A stretch of 64,000 bases of DNA from assembly GCF_014898055.3 (NCBI RefSeq), contig NW_023601543.1:64617782-64681781 (forward strand), in the 5' to 3' direction. The notes beneath the pieces are model-generated. The model was not told the origin of the DNA. It did no database searches and was given only the letters and a program-made list of their open reading frames with translations. The translations under genes were made by a program, and so were the position numbers. Shown piece by piece: positions 20,340-31,541 of the stretch (positions are counted from its first letter, which is position 1; each line of letters starts with the position of its first letter). Origin of the DNA: Talpa occidentalis (Eukaryota > Chordata > Mammalia > Eulipotyphla > Talpidae).

Positions 20340-21420
20340 GCTGATGGAATTAATTCAGTAGGGAGAGGAATAAGGAAGAAACAGGAGAGAGTGCCAATTA
20401 TTGCAGCAGCAAAGCCTTCGCTCTGCCACAAGCGATGACATCCAGTTCATACCTGGAGGAACTGTCCTCGTATAACCAATCACACAGCTTTGGAAAGGCA
20501 GAGTTGTGAATAAAAATGCAGGTTGATAAGCAGATGAGGTGCTGGGAAGTAGGAGAACATTCTCTTCTGATTGCTTCCCTCTTAGGGAAATAAGAACAAG
20601 GTCATCAGCTGTAAACGAACGTGGAGGAATTGTGGGAGGTTAAGGAAAGATGAAAAGGTATGAAATAGTCATCACAGAGAGAGGAAAGAGTCAATTGACC
20701 AGGGAAATGGGGTAGGATTGCCTGGTTGCCTTGAGGTCCCAGTTGAGGTCTGCCATCGTAAATTTCAAGTGAGACCAGTCAGCAAGTTGAGTGTTTTCTG
20801 CCAGTCACCTTAAGCTACTTAAGAGCTGAGATGGAAGAGGTGGCAAGCTGAAATTAAACAAGGCTGAGCTTGCTTAGCAAAGAAAAGTAAGATAATGGCA
20901 TTGGGAAAATATACAAAGAGTTGGCAATATAAGAAGGGGTGGATATGGTGAATGGACCGTGGAAAAGTTGTAGAGCGAGGAAATGAAGGGGGTAAGGTAC
21001 AGGGAAAGGCAGGCACAGTGACAGGCCTGGAGGACCTACAGGGACCCAAGAGTTGAGTCAGAGCACTAGGGAGAGTGAGCCAGGGTGATGCAAGGTAGGA
21101 CTGTGGGAAGCTTGAAGCTAGCATTAGGAATCAGAGCAGTCCTTGGTTGGCTCAGATGGGGGTGGTAAAGACCAGTGGAAGGGAGGAAGTCGATGAAATA
21201 AGAGACTAGAATGTTGGAAAGACTCTCCACATATATGTTAAAATGGCCAAGAATTGAGAAAGTCGTGGTGGAGAGAAAGACAATGATTCTGGTGATAAAA
21301 TCTTCAGTGAAGGTGATGGGGTGTGTGTCTGATCAGATGATTGAAGATGGCCGCGACAAGGAGATTGTAGCTGCCAGGAGATTGCCCTCTCAGACCTCTG
21401 GCTGTCAGGCTGTAATTGAC
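20340..21420 (-). repeat. Diverged L2, ORF2 region
   Basis: A long stretch that, on the minus strand, resembles L2 ORF2 upstream of its 3' end. The block 'tatatgttaaaatggccaag' (about 21232) is where L2 normally has the antisense of the endonuclease Gly-Asp-Phe-Asn-Ile motif, here eroded. 'gtgatggggtgtgtgtctga' and 'gaagatggccgcgacaagga' follow. Reading frames are destroyed and the assignment is tentative. Confidence 0.45.
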
Positions 21421-21424
21421 CTGT

Positions 21425-23635
21425 GGCCCATGGCCCTACCTCCCACCGGCTGCTTCCAGCCAGTGAATGAACATGGCAGGGCTACAAGGCAGGCTCTTCT
21501 GGGAGATGGCAGACGCCTCTGACCAGCAACTTGGACAGCAGGAAACCTCATTGGTTTAGCCAAAACTTTTTCAGGCATGCACTGACATCTAAGACTTTTT
21601 CTTCCACCTTCCTTCCTTCTGTAGGGCTAGACCTGCATCCTGCTCTGACATCTCTGTCTCATCCAGCTCCCTTTCCACTTTTCTCTTTGCAATGGGCTTT
21701 CCCCACTACAAAGGGGAGCCTCTTATCTTGGCATCAGCTTCTCAGACTGCGCTAGCAGTCTGCCCTGAGCTAGCAGGGAGAGGAAATGGTGAGTGTGGTC
21801 TATGGGAAAAGCATCCAAGGGTTGGGATGCTTTAGGGAAAAGGGAGGGACAAAATAATCTGGAAGCAGCAATGAAGGCCAAGGAAGATACGTATCCTTCC
21901 TGCAGGTCCAGGGATTCGTCAGGCTCAGGTGTGGCAGGGTGGTGGGCAACAACACCCCTAGCAAGGGCTCGGCATTCAGACATAATTCAGGGAGGCAAAA
22001 AGCGGAGGGAAGATTCTGAGACTCCCAGGCCTGGCCACGTAGCCTGGCGGCACCCATGCCGTCCTGACTGGGCAGCGTAATGCTATCAGGCATGTGGCCT
22101 GTGCAACAGAGGCAGGGGGACAACAGCACACCCAGGCAGTGACCCACATGTGAGCGGACCACCCCCATGCCTCCTGGGTTTGTCTAACTAGCCCCTCTAT
22201 CACCAGCCCATCAGCAGCACTAACAGGTTTTACATTTCTCGTCTGACATGCAAACATTCTCAGGCTTTTGGTTTTTAGAGACCTAGCCCAGTTCTCTCTC
22301 CCGGCACCGCATCTCCCATAGTCTAGCTTCTGTGTCAGGTTTAGAGACCCACTTGGCAATAATACTTCTCCTCTAAGACCTCAACCTCTGACCTTATTTT
22401 TTTCCCCTTTGAAAGTTCAGAGAAGAGTTTGAGACTCCAAGTGGCTGTATGGATGAAAGTCTCATGTTCCAGAGGACAGTGCTAGGGTCCAAGTGGTTGG
22501 GGGGTGGGAGCCTGGGTCAGCCAGGGGGAAATCCAGAGCCATTTGGGGAGAGGGGTCCTGGGGATGAGAAACCTGGGGGGACAGGACAGCTGTGGCAGCC
22601 AAGATGAATGGGGGTGTCAGGCACGATGGGCTTAATTCTGGCCCCTTTGTGAGTTTGTCATAGAAGGACAAGTGGTGAGGACCCCAGGGGTCTGCAGAGC
22701 TCCATGAAACCTCCTGCAGGTCTGCTTTGGGCTTTGTCAAGGTCAATGGTTTCTTTGAGTCAATGCTTTTTGATTCACTCACTTCCTCTATATGATGGGG
22801 AGAGAAATCAGCCTTCCCTTAGCAAACAAAAAATTGAGACAGAAAAGATTTGGTTTCTAGGAATGTTCGATTTGCTTCTAGAATGTTCTGAGGAATACCC
22901 TTTCCTCCGGAAACAATGAGACAAACACCCTTGCCTCCTTTCTACAGCACACTCAGCCCTTTACCTCCAAAGCATCTCAAAGCTATAATGGTTCAAAAGC
23001 AATCCATGATCTCAGCACTTTGGGCTTTTAAGTCTGAACTGCTTATTCCATCTATTCCATCAAGGTCACACCAGGACCTCCCCCAAACGTGTGTCCTTCC
23101 CTCTGGGTCTACTTGACCTTTGGATTCCAGCCATGTCACCACTGGCCCAGCCTGCTACTGACAGGGTCATGAGTGGGACAAATGTGTTTGTTCCTCCTCA
23201 TGCATCTGGGGTTGCCTTTGAGCACATTCTAAAGCAGCGAGATTTGGGCATTAGTTGCTGACCTTCATTATTTGAGCTGCCTACTCTTCTCTGTCAGAAC
23301 TCATTGTAGATATTTAAAGTGAACTGTTAGTTTCACATAAAAGTATAGGAAAGTTTCACATAAAAGACTGGGAAAGTTTACAGTCAGAGAGTAGTCCAAA
23401 TTCTATTCATTTATCATCTGCCATGTATTTTCCAGTTCAGGTGAGGAAGATGTATTTCCCTGCTTTTACTTTGATTTGTTTCCATTATAATTCAACAGTT
23501 CCTACTAATTTATCTACTCTGATGCCATTTTGCTTCCCCACAGATAGAATTCTTGACTTTTGGATGCAGTGGAAAAAGATCTGAATAACAAAGTAAAGAG
23601 TCTTCGATATTTGAAGGCTATTTAAAAGTTAAAGC
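21425..23635. other. Unassigned DNA, about 2.2 kb
   Basis: Mixed-composition single-copy sequence with no repeat identified with confidence. Frames of 100-127 codons occur on both strands (for example minus strand 21800-22168 and 21976-22359) but overlap one another and lack domains, so I do not call genes. A G-rich patch lies at about 22490-22590. Confidence 0.35.
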
Positions 23636-23639
23636 TGGA

Positions 23640-23720
23640 AGCCATCTGAAAGATAACTTAGTCCGGCCACTTTGCTTTATTGGGAAGGAAACTGTGGCTC
23701 AGGGAGACAGAGTGACTTCG
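23640..23720 (-). repeat. MIR fragment
   Basis: A short antisense MIR or L2-type block: 'gccactttgctttattggga', 'aggaaactgtggctcaggga', 'gacagagtgacttcgctcag'. Confidence 0.6.
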
Positions 23721-23724
23721 CTCA

Positions 23725-24083
23725 GGTGGAATGACTAACGACAAAAGGAGTTGGAGGACTTGGAGGCGAAATGCCCCTCTCCAGGCCGCAGTGCTTCCAT
23801 GGCTGTGTGGACTGAGAAGTGGACATCCGCGCTTTCCCCGACTGAGGCTGCTTCCTGTTGTCTAGATGAGGCTTATTGCTTTCTTTTAGCCGTGCCTTAA
23901 ACATTTCTAGTGTTCCTTCTCTTAAGTCATTATTCACTTCAATAGGAAGTTCACTTTTTGTTGTCTGCAATTCTCTTTATGAATCATGAAGCAGTCAATA
24001 TTTAAAAAAAAACAAAACCCAGTATTACATAAACCTACCATTAACTGAACATTTTCCCATAGAATTGCCCCAGAATGCTTTAT

Positions 24084-24114
<31 letters not shown>

Positions 24115-24685
24115 GTCCAGTATGGGTACAATGACTCACACTGGATATTCTATCACTGATGGCCCTGTTCACACTGAGGCCAGAGCAGAGGTTTTCTTCC
24201 AGCCTAAAACGGGGAGGCGCCATCCATTTGTTAAAATGAAATAAATGTTCTCTGCAGCTTGGGCTCCTGGGCAGTAGACAAGCCAAATAAATGCAGAATT
24301 GCTCTTTTTTTCTCCAATTCTATGGTTTCAGACAGAATACAATATCTATCCATTGTCTAACACAGCCCATTAGCCACCTGGCTGACAGAAAATAATCTTA
24401 AATGGACACTTTGAAGATGGGTCAGCCCACAGCTTTTTTCTCATAGGTTTCAATCTTAATAGAAAACTATACTTAGCATTTATAGAATCTTGTCAGTCAA
24501 AAGTCAGGGGCCATACAGAGTCATAGCCCTTTTTTGCAAGAGAAAAAGTGGCACTTAGATATTGTTGTTTTTGTTATCATTATCAATATTATTTCTGAGA
24601 ACATGGTGTGATGACCGCCATAATTTTTTTAGCATTAACTCAATTTTTTAGTAAAAGTCCATGAAAATTAGCTGTGTTTCCTTTG
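23725..24685. other. Unassigned AT-rich DNA with a 29-nt poly(T)
   Basis: An uninterrupted poly(T) of about 29 bases occupies 24086-24114. No SINE or LINE body is attached on either side, so it may be a lone homopolymer or the remains of a retroposon tail. The rest shows nothing recognisable. Confidence 0.5.
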
Positions 24686-24689
24686 AGCT

Positions 24690-24790
24690 TCACTTCTCTC
24701 ATCTTTAAGGAATGTACAATAATACCCACCTTGCAGAATTATGAGGGTTAAACAAGAGAGCATTTGTAAAATGGTTACCACATATAAATC
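24690..24790 (+). repeat. MIR fragment
   Basis: The sense MIR 3' half: 'catctttaaggaatgtacaa', 'taatacccaccttgcagaat', 'tatgagggttaaacaagaga', 'gcatttgtaaaatggtta'. Confidence 0.65.
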
Positions 24791-24794
24791 AGTG

Positions 24795-25135
24795 TTCTTC
24801 AAAAGTAAGAAGAACTTTTATTTTACCTCTAGGTATATAATCATTCTGATAATCAATATTATCCTCCCTCAAACAAAATGCAAGGATGTTCCCTAGGCAA
24901 CCATAACAGGTAAACCCAGAGTTTTTCTCATGACAAGAGGACAGTACATTTTGTTGAATAAATTGAAATGAAGCTTGATGTGACAAGTCCCTACGATTGG
25001 ACTATAGAACTGTCTTTCTATTGAAGGTCATTGACCCACACACACAGAATCAATCAAAGGCTCTGACCTACAATGTAAATTAGCATTGTTTTAGAGAAAA
25101 ACATAGGAAATGTGGAACTCACATCATTTCAAAAA
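24795..25135. other. Unassigned DNA
   Basis: AT-rich sequence without a recognised repeat or exon. Confidence 0.35.
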
Positions 25136-25139
25136 TCAA

Positions 25140-26060
25140 GCAAAGGTGGCTCTGATCCCAATATGGCTGAGTAAGCTGCTACTGGACTAAGCCTCCTATA
25201 GAGAACAGCCATAAACTCTGGAGAAGACACATAAAACAGCAACTTGAAAGTTCTGTGTAGTGTACTGAGCAAAAAAATAAGAAGATCCTGCAGGGAAGTC
25301 AACCTTGGGAAACAGGGAAAACATGGAATGAACTTCTGCTTTTTGCAGCTTTTAGTCTGAAGTCAGATTGTAGTCAATCTAACTTTTATCGAGTCTGCTA
25401 AAATTCCTATTTAAAAAATTCAGTCTCTTTAACCTGAGGAGTTTAGGGTAACATACCTACAATCACCAGTGAGAAGGAAAGTTCCTAGAAAGGAGTGATC
25501 TAGAAAAGAGGTACTCCAAATTTGGTGTATATCTTTTACCCAAATCTCCAGCTGAGCTCTGAATCAGACACACAGGGATGACCCAAAGCATCTCCACCTA
25601 AGGACAAAATAATTATATTGAGATTTGAGCTATTGCCTAAGAGACAGTTTGCAGTTTGAGTCCAAGCAATTTCATTGCCTCCTTAAAAAAAGAAACACTG
25701 TCTTTGGAGGAATATAGCAAAATCCAGAGTGCCCATAACATTCACAATATCCAGAATCTAACCCAAAAGCATTAGAGATATGAAGAACCAGGAAAATGTG
25801 ACCTAGTCTCGAGAAAAGAGACAATCAGTGAAGATTACCTAGTAGTTTTCCCAATCCAGACAACCCAGATGTTGGAATTAGCTAACAAGGATTTTAAACT
25901 ATTATAACCAAGTTCAATGACTTAAAAAATGCCTGCAGTCAATGAAAAGATAGAAAATCTTAGCATAGAAACTATAAAAAGAACCACATAGAAATTCTAA
26001 CTCTACAATATACATTATCAGAAACAAAAGTTAAGAAAAAATAAAACTTTATCAAACACC
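25140..26060 (+). pseudogene. L1 5' region (5' UTR and start of ORF1), decayed
   Basis: The 5' part of an old L1 in sense orientation. It starts with a 5' UTR-like 'ccaatatggctgagtaagct' and reaches the ORF1 upstream region: 'ccagaatctaacccaaaagc' (25751), 'agatatgaagaaccaggaaa' (25775), 'gacaacccagatgttggaat' (25860), 'ttagctaacaaggattttaa' and 'gaaactataaaaagaaccac' (25970). Frames are broken. It stops without ORF2 or a 3' end, so the element is truncated at its 3' side, the opposite of usual L1 truncation. Confidence 0.7.
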
Positions 26061-26064
26061 TATT

Positions 26065-26800
26065 TCTAAATATATTTGCTCCATGTATGTTAGTTAAGAT
26101 GAAGGTAAAGTAAGCAGAGGACAGAAAGCAGAGGAGAGAGTGGGAAGCCAGAAGGTATTTGGGGAGCATAAGAAAAGAATTATGACTGAGGCAGACTCCA
26201 GAAATAAAGAAAAGCCGCAGAAAATGTAGAGAGGGGATAGATTGAAGCTGAGTAAGGGAAATATAGGAAGAGTTACTAGAGAAGAAAAAGTAATGAAATT
26301 TTAAGTTTTATAAACTACTTTTTAAAGTTGCTATTCATTTGGCATGAGATAAGATGGAGAATTTTATGAAAAGCTTGAATGTATTATTTTTAATCACTTT
26401 TAAAATGGCCTTTTAATATGCCAATTATTGTTTAATAAATTGTTAATAAAACTTACAGGGATACCACTCTTAATTATTTCCTTGGCTTTCAGTGGTGGAA
26501 CCATAAGTCACAGTCACCTGAGCAGAGATTAGATTCTTCATCTTCACACTACACAAACCACAATGCTCTCAGGTCACATCTATCACCTGTGACAACTGCC
26601 TGACTGAGGAAATTCTAGCAACATGGGTGCTGAGAAGTGACTCCTCATCACTGTGAATGGGAATGGCAAAAGGATACTTATGTAAGGGATGTTAGGGTAG
26701 CTGGGAAATTTTAGGAGAAAACTCTGATGCAAAATCAACTGGCATCTTGAATATTTTCTGTGTCCCAGCTCTCTCTGCACAAAACTGACTGCCAACTGTC
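26065..26800. other. Unassigned AT-rich DNA
   Basis: Possibly more decayed L1 in its first part, but I cannot anchor it. Nothing else is recognised. Confidence 0.3.
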
Positions 26801-26804
26801 CTTG

Positions 26805-26926
26805 TCAGGGCAATTTGTAGTTTGCATGCTTTATTTAGTTGGTACAGTAGGGTGAGTCAGAAGTACACTGCTAAACGCCATGTGGGACTATCGAACCGGC
26901 GCGACTTTCAGGGCAATTTGTAGTTT
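26805..26926 (-). repeat. Collapsed tRNA-derived SINE (copy 8) with perfect 19-nt target duplications
   Basis: An 84-nt insert (26824-26907) lies between two identical 19-nt repeats, 'tcagggcaatttgtagttt' at 26805-26823 and 26908-26926. Read antisense, the insert keeps pieces of every SINE module in order: tail 'tttattta', 'gtacagt', 'gggtgagtcagaag', 'tacactgct', 'gccatgtgggac' and the B-box region 'tatcgaaccggcgc'. The segments between them are missing, as is the tRNA-head 5' end. No full member of this family here is under about 260 bp. Confidence 0.85.
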
Positions 26927-26929
26927 AAT

Positions 26930-28045
26930 AGGGGGATCTGGTAAGTAGAAAAACCCTTAGAGACTTAAGCTACTAATTTTTTAATAATGAAATTCCATAA
27001 GAGTATCATTTTGATTGAGAGAAGGAAGACTTAATCCTAAGTCAGAAAAGACAGTGCCTGTCTCCTGGGGCTGTAGATCAGAAAATGACCAAGTGGCCAA
27101 AAGTCAATGATAGACCACTGGCCAGCTGTGAATTCTAGTCTGGTTTTGCAAGTTCATTTAGTCCACATGTAATGAAAACAATGGAACAATCCCTAACTCT
27201 TCTAACCTAGTATCACTTTTCAGATTCAGAAGCAGACATTAGATTGACATCACAATATCTTTTCTTTTCCATTCTATTAAGCCTTTAATCCTCCCCAAAT
27301 ATGAATGTTTTTATGCTTGCCTCCTTATATGGCAATATTATTCTTTTTTCTGAATTGGTTTCGTTATTTCTGTAAAATGTTTTTGATCACAAGCCATGCC
27401 TTATTTGCTTTAGAGAAGTGATAGGAATTAGTTTGTAATATCACTGATGGGGGAAACAGTTAATGGGAATTGCAGCATCATACAACATCAACAACAATAA
27501 AGGGAGCTTGCTGGCCTACATTAATTCACTAAACTATGTTTGCCCAGAGCCATGAATTCAGGAAAGGTTCCATGATAAAGAAAGAAAACAATAACAGTTG
27601 GCCTTGGCACAAAAGCTCTTTGTGTACAAAGCAGATGCAGATCTGTAAACAATGTAAGCCTCTTTCAATGAATGTCCTAAATGAATTTAGACTATGCTTT
27701 GTTTTTCAACAAAAACAGTTTTAGCATTTTTGGAGAATTCATCATTTCATCAATAAGAATAGTCTGAATTGGGGATACATGAGATTGTGCTAGGCACTCA
27801 CAGTATTGACTATTTTTGACAAAAAAAAAAAAAGAAAACTAGCAATTTCCCTATCAGATCAATAAATCAAAAATTTAGAATTTGCTGTCTGTAGCTATAT
27901 AGGGATATAAATGAGTACAGCATAACTACTATTGTCAGACAAGCTGTTCCAATGCTGCACTTTGTTGTCAAATGCACCACAATAGATACTGGGGCATATT
28001 CTGAATGTGGAGCCAACTCTTTTCTGGGACTGATCAGAGCAGTTT
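26930..28045. other. Unassigned AT-rich DNA
   Basis: No recognised repeat, exon or RNA gene. A 13-base A run lies at about 27822. The 62-codon open frame at 27536-27724 has no domain. Confidence 0.35.
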
Positions 28046-28245
28046 CCCCTCCACATTTTTAATTTCTTTATTGAGATATAATTTACACATCATCATATAT
28101 TTACAGCTGTGGAACTACCATCATTATCTAATTTTAGAATGTTTTGTCACTCCAGAAGAAGCCCCACAACCAATTAGCAGTCACTCCCCATTACACCCTT
28201 TCTTTAGCCTCTGGCAACTACTAATCTTTCTGTCTCTATAGATTT
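28046..28245 (-). repeat. L1 3' end, first part (split by a DNA transposon)
   Basis: Antisense L1 3' UTR and ORF2 end: 'tctttattgagatataattt', 'gaagaagccccacaaccaat', 'ctctggcaactactaatctt' and 'tctctatagatttg'. The element continues at 28692 after the Tigger-like insertion. Confidence 0.8.
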
Positions 28246-28691
28246 GACTCCAAATCTTCCTCAACTTATGATGGGGTCACATCCCGATAAACCCATTGTA
28301 AGCTGAAAATATCTTAAGTTAATACATTTAATCTACTGAACATCGTAGCTCAGTTTAGCCTACCTTATATGCGCTCAATTAGCCTGCAGTTGGGCAAAAT
28401 CACCTAATATAAAACCTATTTTATAATCAAGTGCTGACTGTCTTGTGTAATTTTTTGAGTCCTGTACTGAAAGATGTAAAAACACAAAATGCAGTATGCG
28501 GAGAACTCTGGCAATACAGTACACTGAAGGGCGTCACTTGTTAACCCTCATGATCAAGCATCATGTGCCAAAACTCACTAGTCCAGGAAAAGACCAAAAT
28601 TCAAAATTAGAAGTACCATTTCTACGGAACGTGTATTGCTTTCACATCATGGTAACGTCAAAAAATCCTTAGTTGAATCATCACAGGTTGG
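28246..28691. mobile_element. Tigger-like non-autonomous DNA transposon
   Basis: An insertion of about 440 bp in the L1 3' end. One side reads 'cctcaacttatgatggggtc' and the other 'aatcatcacaggttggggac' with 'tatctgta', which are eroded inverted termini of the type 'ccccgacttacgatgg'. Internal landmarks are 'catcccgataaacccattgt', 'agcctgcagttgggcaaaat' and 'gaaaagaccaaaattcaaaa'. This matches a common mammalian mariner/Tigger-derived element. No transposase frame is present; movement would have needed enzyme from elsewhere. Confidence 0.75.
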
Positions 28692-29215
28692 GGACTATCT
28701 GTATTTTGGATATTTCATGTAAATGGAACCATGCAATATGTGGTCTTTTCTGACTGATTTCTTTCACATAAGCATAATATTTTTGAGATTCATACATGTC
28801 ATAGCAGGTATCAGTACATCATTTTTTTTGTGACAATAATATTCCATTGTGTGAATATATCATATTTTATTGATCCATTCATCAGTTGATGGATATTTGT
28901 GTTGTTCACACTCTTGACTATTTTGAATAATTCTCCTATAAATGTTTGTGTACAAGTTTTGTATGAACATGTTTTCATGTCTCAGGTAGATACCCAGGAG
29001 TGGAATGGCTGGGTCATGTGGTAACTCTATGCTGAACTTTTTAACAACTTTCAAACTGTTTTTCATAGTGACTACACAATTTCTGAAGGTTACTGCATAC
29101 CAACAGCTTTTAAGGTTTCCAATTTCTCCACAGCCTTGTCAACATTTGTTATTATCTTTGATTAAAACAATCCTAGTGGAGTTGGCATATCTCACTATGG
29201 TCTCCTTCCACTTTA
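28692..29215 (-). repeat. L1 3' end, second part
   Basis: The L1 resumes at 'ttttggatatttcatgtaaa'. It continues with 'tggaaccatgcaatatgtgg', 'ttgatccattcatcagttga', 'tggatatttgtgttgttcac', 'acccaggagtggaatggctg', 'ggtcatgtggtaactctatg' and 'ctccacagccttgtcaacat'. These are the standard antisense landmarks of the ORF2 C-terminal end of an old L1M-type element. Confidence 0.85.
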
Positions 29216-29304
29216 AGTTGTAGTTACCATGAAGATTCCTTGACCATGAACTCCTTAAAGGCTTTTTCCTTCACTGCACCCCTTCTCCTATATCTGTAGC
29301 AAAT

Positions 29305-29460
29305 CTGAGGAAAAAATCATTCATTTATTCATTCATCTAACATTCACCTAACACCGACTGGGCCAGACACTGGAGATAAAATGAAAACAAAAACCAGTCA
29401 TAGTCTTCATAAAGCTTGCAGCCAATAAGGAATATGGCTATTTTCACAAAGCATATATGA
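29305..29460 (-). repeat. L2 3'-end fragment
   Basis: Antisense L2 tail: (ATTC)n-like 'ttcatttattcattcatcta', 'acaccgactgggccagacac', 'tggagataaaatgaaaacaa', 'tcttcataaagcttgcagcc'. Confidence 0.75.
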
Positions 29461-29649
29461 TGTTGTGGTAGAGAAAAAGCCAGATTCCTTACTGTGAACG
29501 AACAGAAAATGGCAGGAATGAAGGTGGAGAGGATGGAGGGGGTAAGAAAGTCATCAAGGACCACGTGAGCCAGGTTAAGAAGCTTGGCTTCTATCTAAGA
29601 ACACACATAAATATAAAGGTTTTTCTGGATAGGGGAATAACTTAATCTG

Positions 29650-30215
29650 ATTTGAGGGTTTTTTCTTTCATTTAAAAAAATTATTATCTATATAACTTTG
29701 GGGAATACAACTTCATACCTTCTTATGGGCACAAACTTCACTCACCCTCCACTAAAGTTCCTGTGCCAGTGATCTATCCTCTTCCTTCCCCATCACCCCC
29801 TCTCTCCTCTCCCCAATACCCTCTGGTAACCAGTATATTTCTCCCAGAGTCTAAGAATTATATTTGCTATGCTTTGCCAGTATCTGTTCTGTGGTTAGTT
29901 ATATTCCACAAATAAGTGAGACCATCCACTATCTGTCTTCCACTTTTTGACTTATTTCACTTGACATAATCACTTCAACATACATCTACTTTGTCACAAA
30001 AGACATTATTTCATCTTTTTTAGTAGCTGAGTGGTAGTCCATGTTTCACAATACCTTTTTCGAGTCCTCTTTTGATGGGCACTTAGGTCGGTCCCACGAA
30101 GTGGTTATAGTGGATAATGTGCTATGACCCTAGAAACATATACTTTCAAGTTAGTTTCCATATCCCTTGGATAAATACCCATCAGTGGTATTGCTGGATC
30201 ATATGAGGTATCACC
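29650..30215 (-). mobile_element. Lineage-specific L1 3' end
   Basis: An antisense 5'-truncated L1. Landmarks are 'actttggggaatacaacttc' (3' UTR), 'cctctggtaaccagtatatt', 'tctgttctgtggttagttat', 'ccacaaataagtgagaccat', 'ttttagtagctgagtggtag' and 'tggataaatacccatcagtg'. The 3' UTR is shared with the copy at 62.56-63.1 kb and differs from the older L1 next door, so this is a family active later in this lineage. Confidence 0.85.
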
Positions 30216-30224
30216 ATATCATTT

Positions 30225-30775
30225 TCTTGCTCTGCTGCCCTGGTCTTGGCCTCCTTTGCCTCTTAGTGTCCCCACAGCAAGTCAGCAACCAATCTCCATG
30301 CAGAACTGTTGGAGTTGCCTGGCCTGAGGAAACTGAGTTTTGTATCTCTAGATTCTCAAGGAGGGGCTGGTGCAAGGGACGGCTGAGCTCTGCCCCCAAC
30401 AACCCGGCACCACCCAAGCTAGAGGGACAATGACACAATGCCATGGTACATTCCAAGTACTCTCCAAGTCTACTCTGCTGCATATGTTCTGAGCAAGGGG
30501 GGTTGCTGAGAAGGGAGTGGAGCTCAGCAACCATTTTTGAGGGCAGCCTTTAAAAGGTACCAATGCCTGTGCCTCTCTCTCTGTCGTCAGAGCTGCTGTG
30601 GAAGATGGTTACCCTCTGGGCAGGTGGACCCTGCTGGCTCCCAGGACTGCAACTCCACCTCACACCATCACTTTGTAACTAGACCTCCTTCTTCTCCCTA
30701 GACCCTGCCAAATCTGCCTCGTCTCCCTAGACCCTGCCAATTCTGCCTCTACACTGTTGTTTAAAATAAATTGTT
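30225..30775 (+). repeat. LTR-like element, split by a SINE
   Basis: A GC-richer unit of about 550 bp placed after the antisense L1. It has an LTR-like order: a TATA-like 'cctttaaaaggtacc' (about 30548), then a pyrimidine-rich 'gcctctctctctgtcg', then 'tgtttaaaataaattg' with an AATAAA signal (about 30758). It includes a direct duplication of a 29-bp unit, 'tctccctagaccctgccaa...' at about 30694-30722 and 30723-30751. The SINE at 30776 splits it, and 31051-31150 may be its end. I do not recognise the family. Confidence 0.4.
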
Positions 30776-31060
30776 GGGGCCTCCCTGGTACCATTAGGGG
30801 TTAAGTCTCAGTGCTATCACCACTACGGGCTGAGTTCGATCCCCAGCCAGGGAGGTGGCCCACATGGCACTGTAGACCCCTCCTGTCTCACCCACTGCTC
30901 TCCTCAGCAGTGTATTTCAGTAGATCTGCCTGCTCTGCTCCCCATTCTGTCTCTGGTGAATCCTCTCACCACCCACCCTGCACCTCTGGCCTGCACCCTA
31001 GTTCTTCTGCACAAAGAAAACACAAAATATTAAATAATAATAATGATAATTAATAAATTG
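30766..31060 (+). repeat. tRNA-derived SINE, copy 4
   Basis: SINE body about 30776-31050, flanked by a short 'aataaattg' duplication (30766-30773 region and 31052-31060 region). The B box is 'agttcgatccccagcc'. The body carries 'cagcagtgtatttcagtaga' and 'ctggcctgcaccctagttctt', which place it in the older subfamily. The tail is a degenerate AATAAT run. It lies inside an LTR-like element, so it is younger than that element. Confidence 0.9.
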
Positions 31061-31154
31061 GTTTTTTTTCTCTTTTGCTGTACCAAAGGCAGTTTTGTCT
31101 ACATTTGTTGTGGCTGGTGAGACAGGCTCCGTCCTGGTGATAATTTTTTAGAAC

Positions 31155-31540
31155 CCTTTGCCAAGTAACAAAAGCTTTAGAAAAGTCTTATGTCTCAGTG
31201 GATATACCTCCAGATCTTCCTTTGAGTTAATTTTATTCTAGCTTTTTTTCTTTTTAGTTGTGTTTAGGGAGCAAGTGATCCAAACCTCTCTATTCCACCA
31301 TCTCGTAGGTGGGGTCCAGATTTGAGTTTTAGATAACCACGCTAGTGGAAACAGAGCGAACTAAAAGAGAACCCCATGAAGGTAAATGTGACCTGTCCCT
31401 ATGGAAACCCGATTCTTAGAGTGGTGGGATCCTTCTAGTCTGTAAGTGGACCTCTAGGAGCTGATTCTGTATTCTTGGCCTCATGGCTGAGACTTCTAAT
31501 TCCCACACAAATTCTTTCCAAACTTCTTCCCCATAAGGCA
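31155..31540. other. Unassigned DNA, possible L1 5' edge
   Basis: The phrase 'tattccaccatctcgtaggt' at about 31289 resembles the antisense start of an L1 5' UTR ('...gcaagatggtgga...'). I cannot follow it further. Confidence 0.3.
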
Positions 31541-31541
31541 G

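Noticed and set aside
24086..24114. Poly(T) as the tail of an antisense SINE or processed pseudogene
   Set aside because: No retroposon body or target duplication is recognised on either side; recorded only as a homopolymer.
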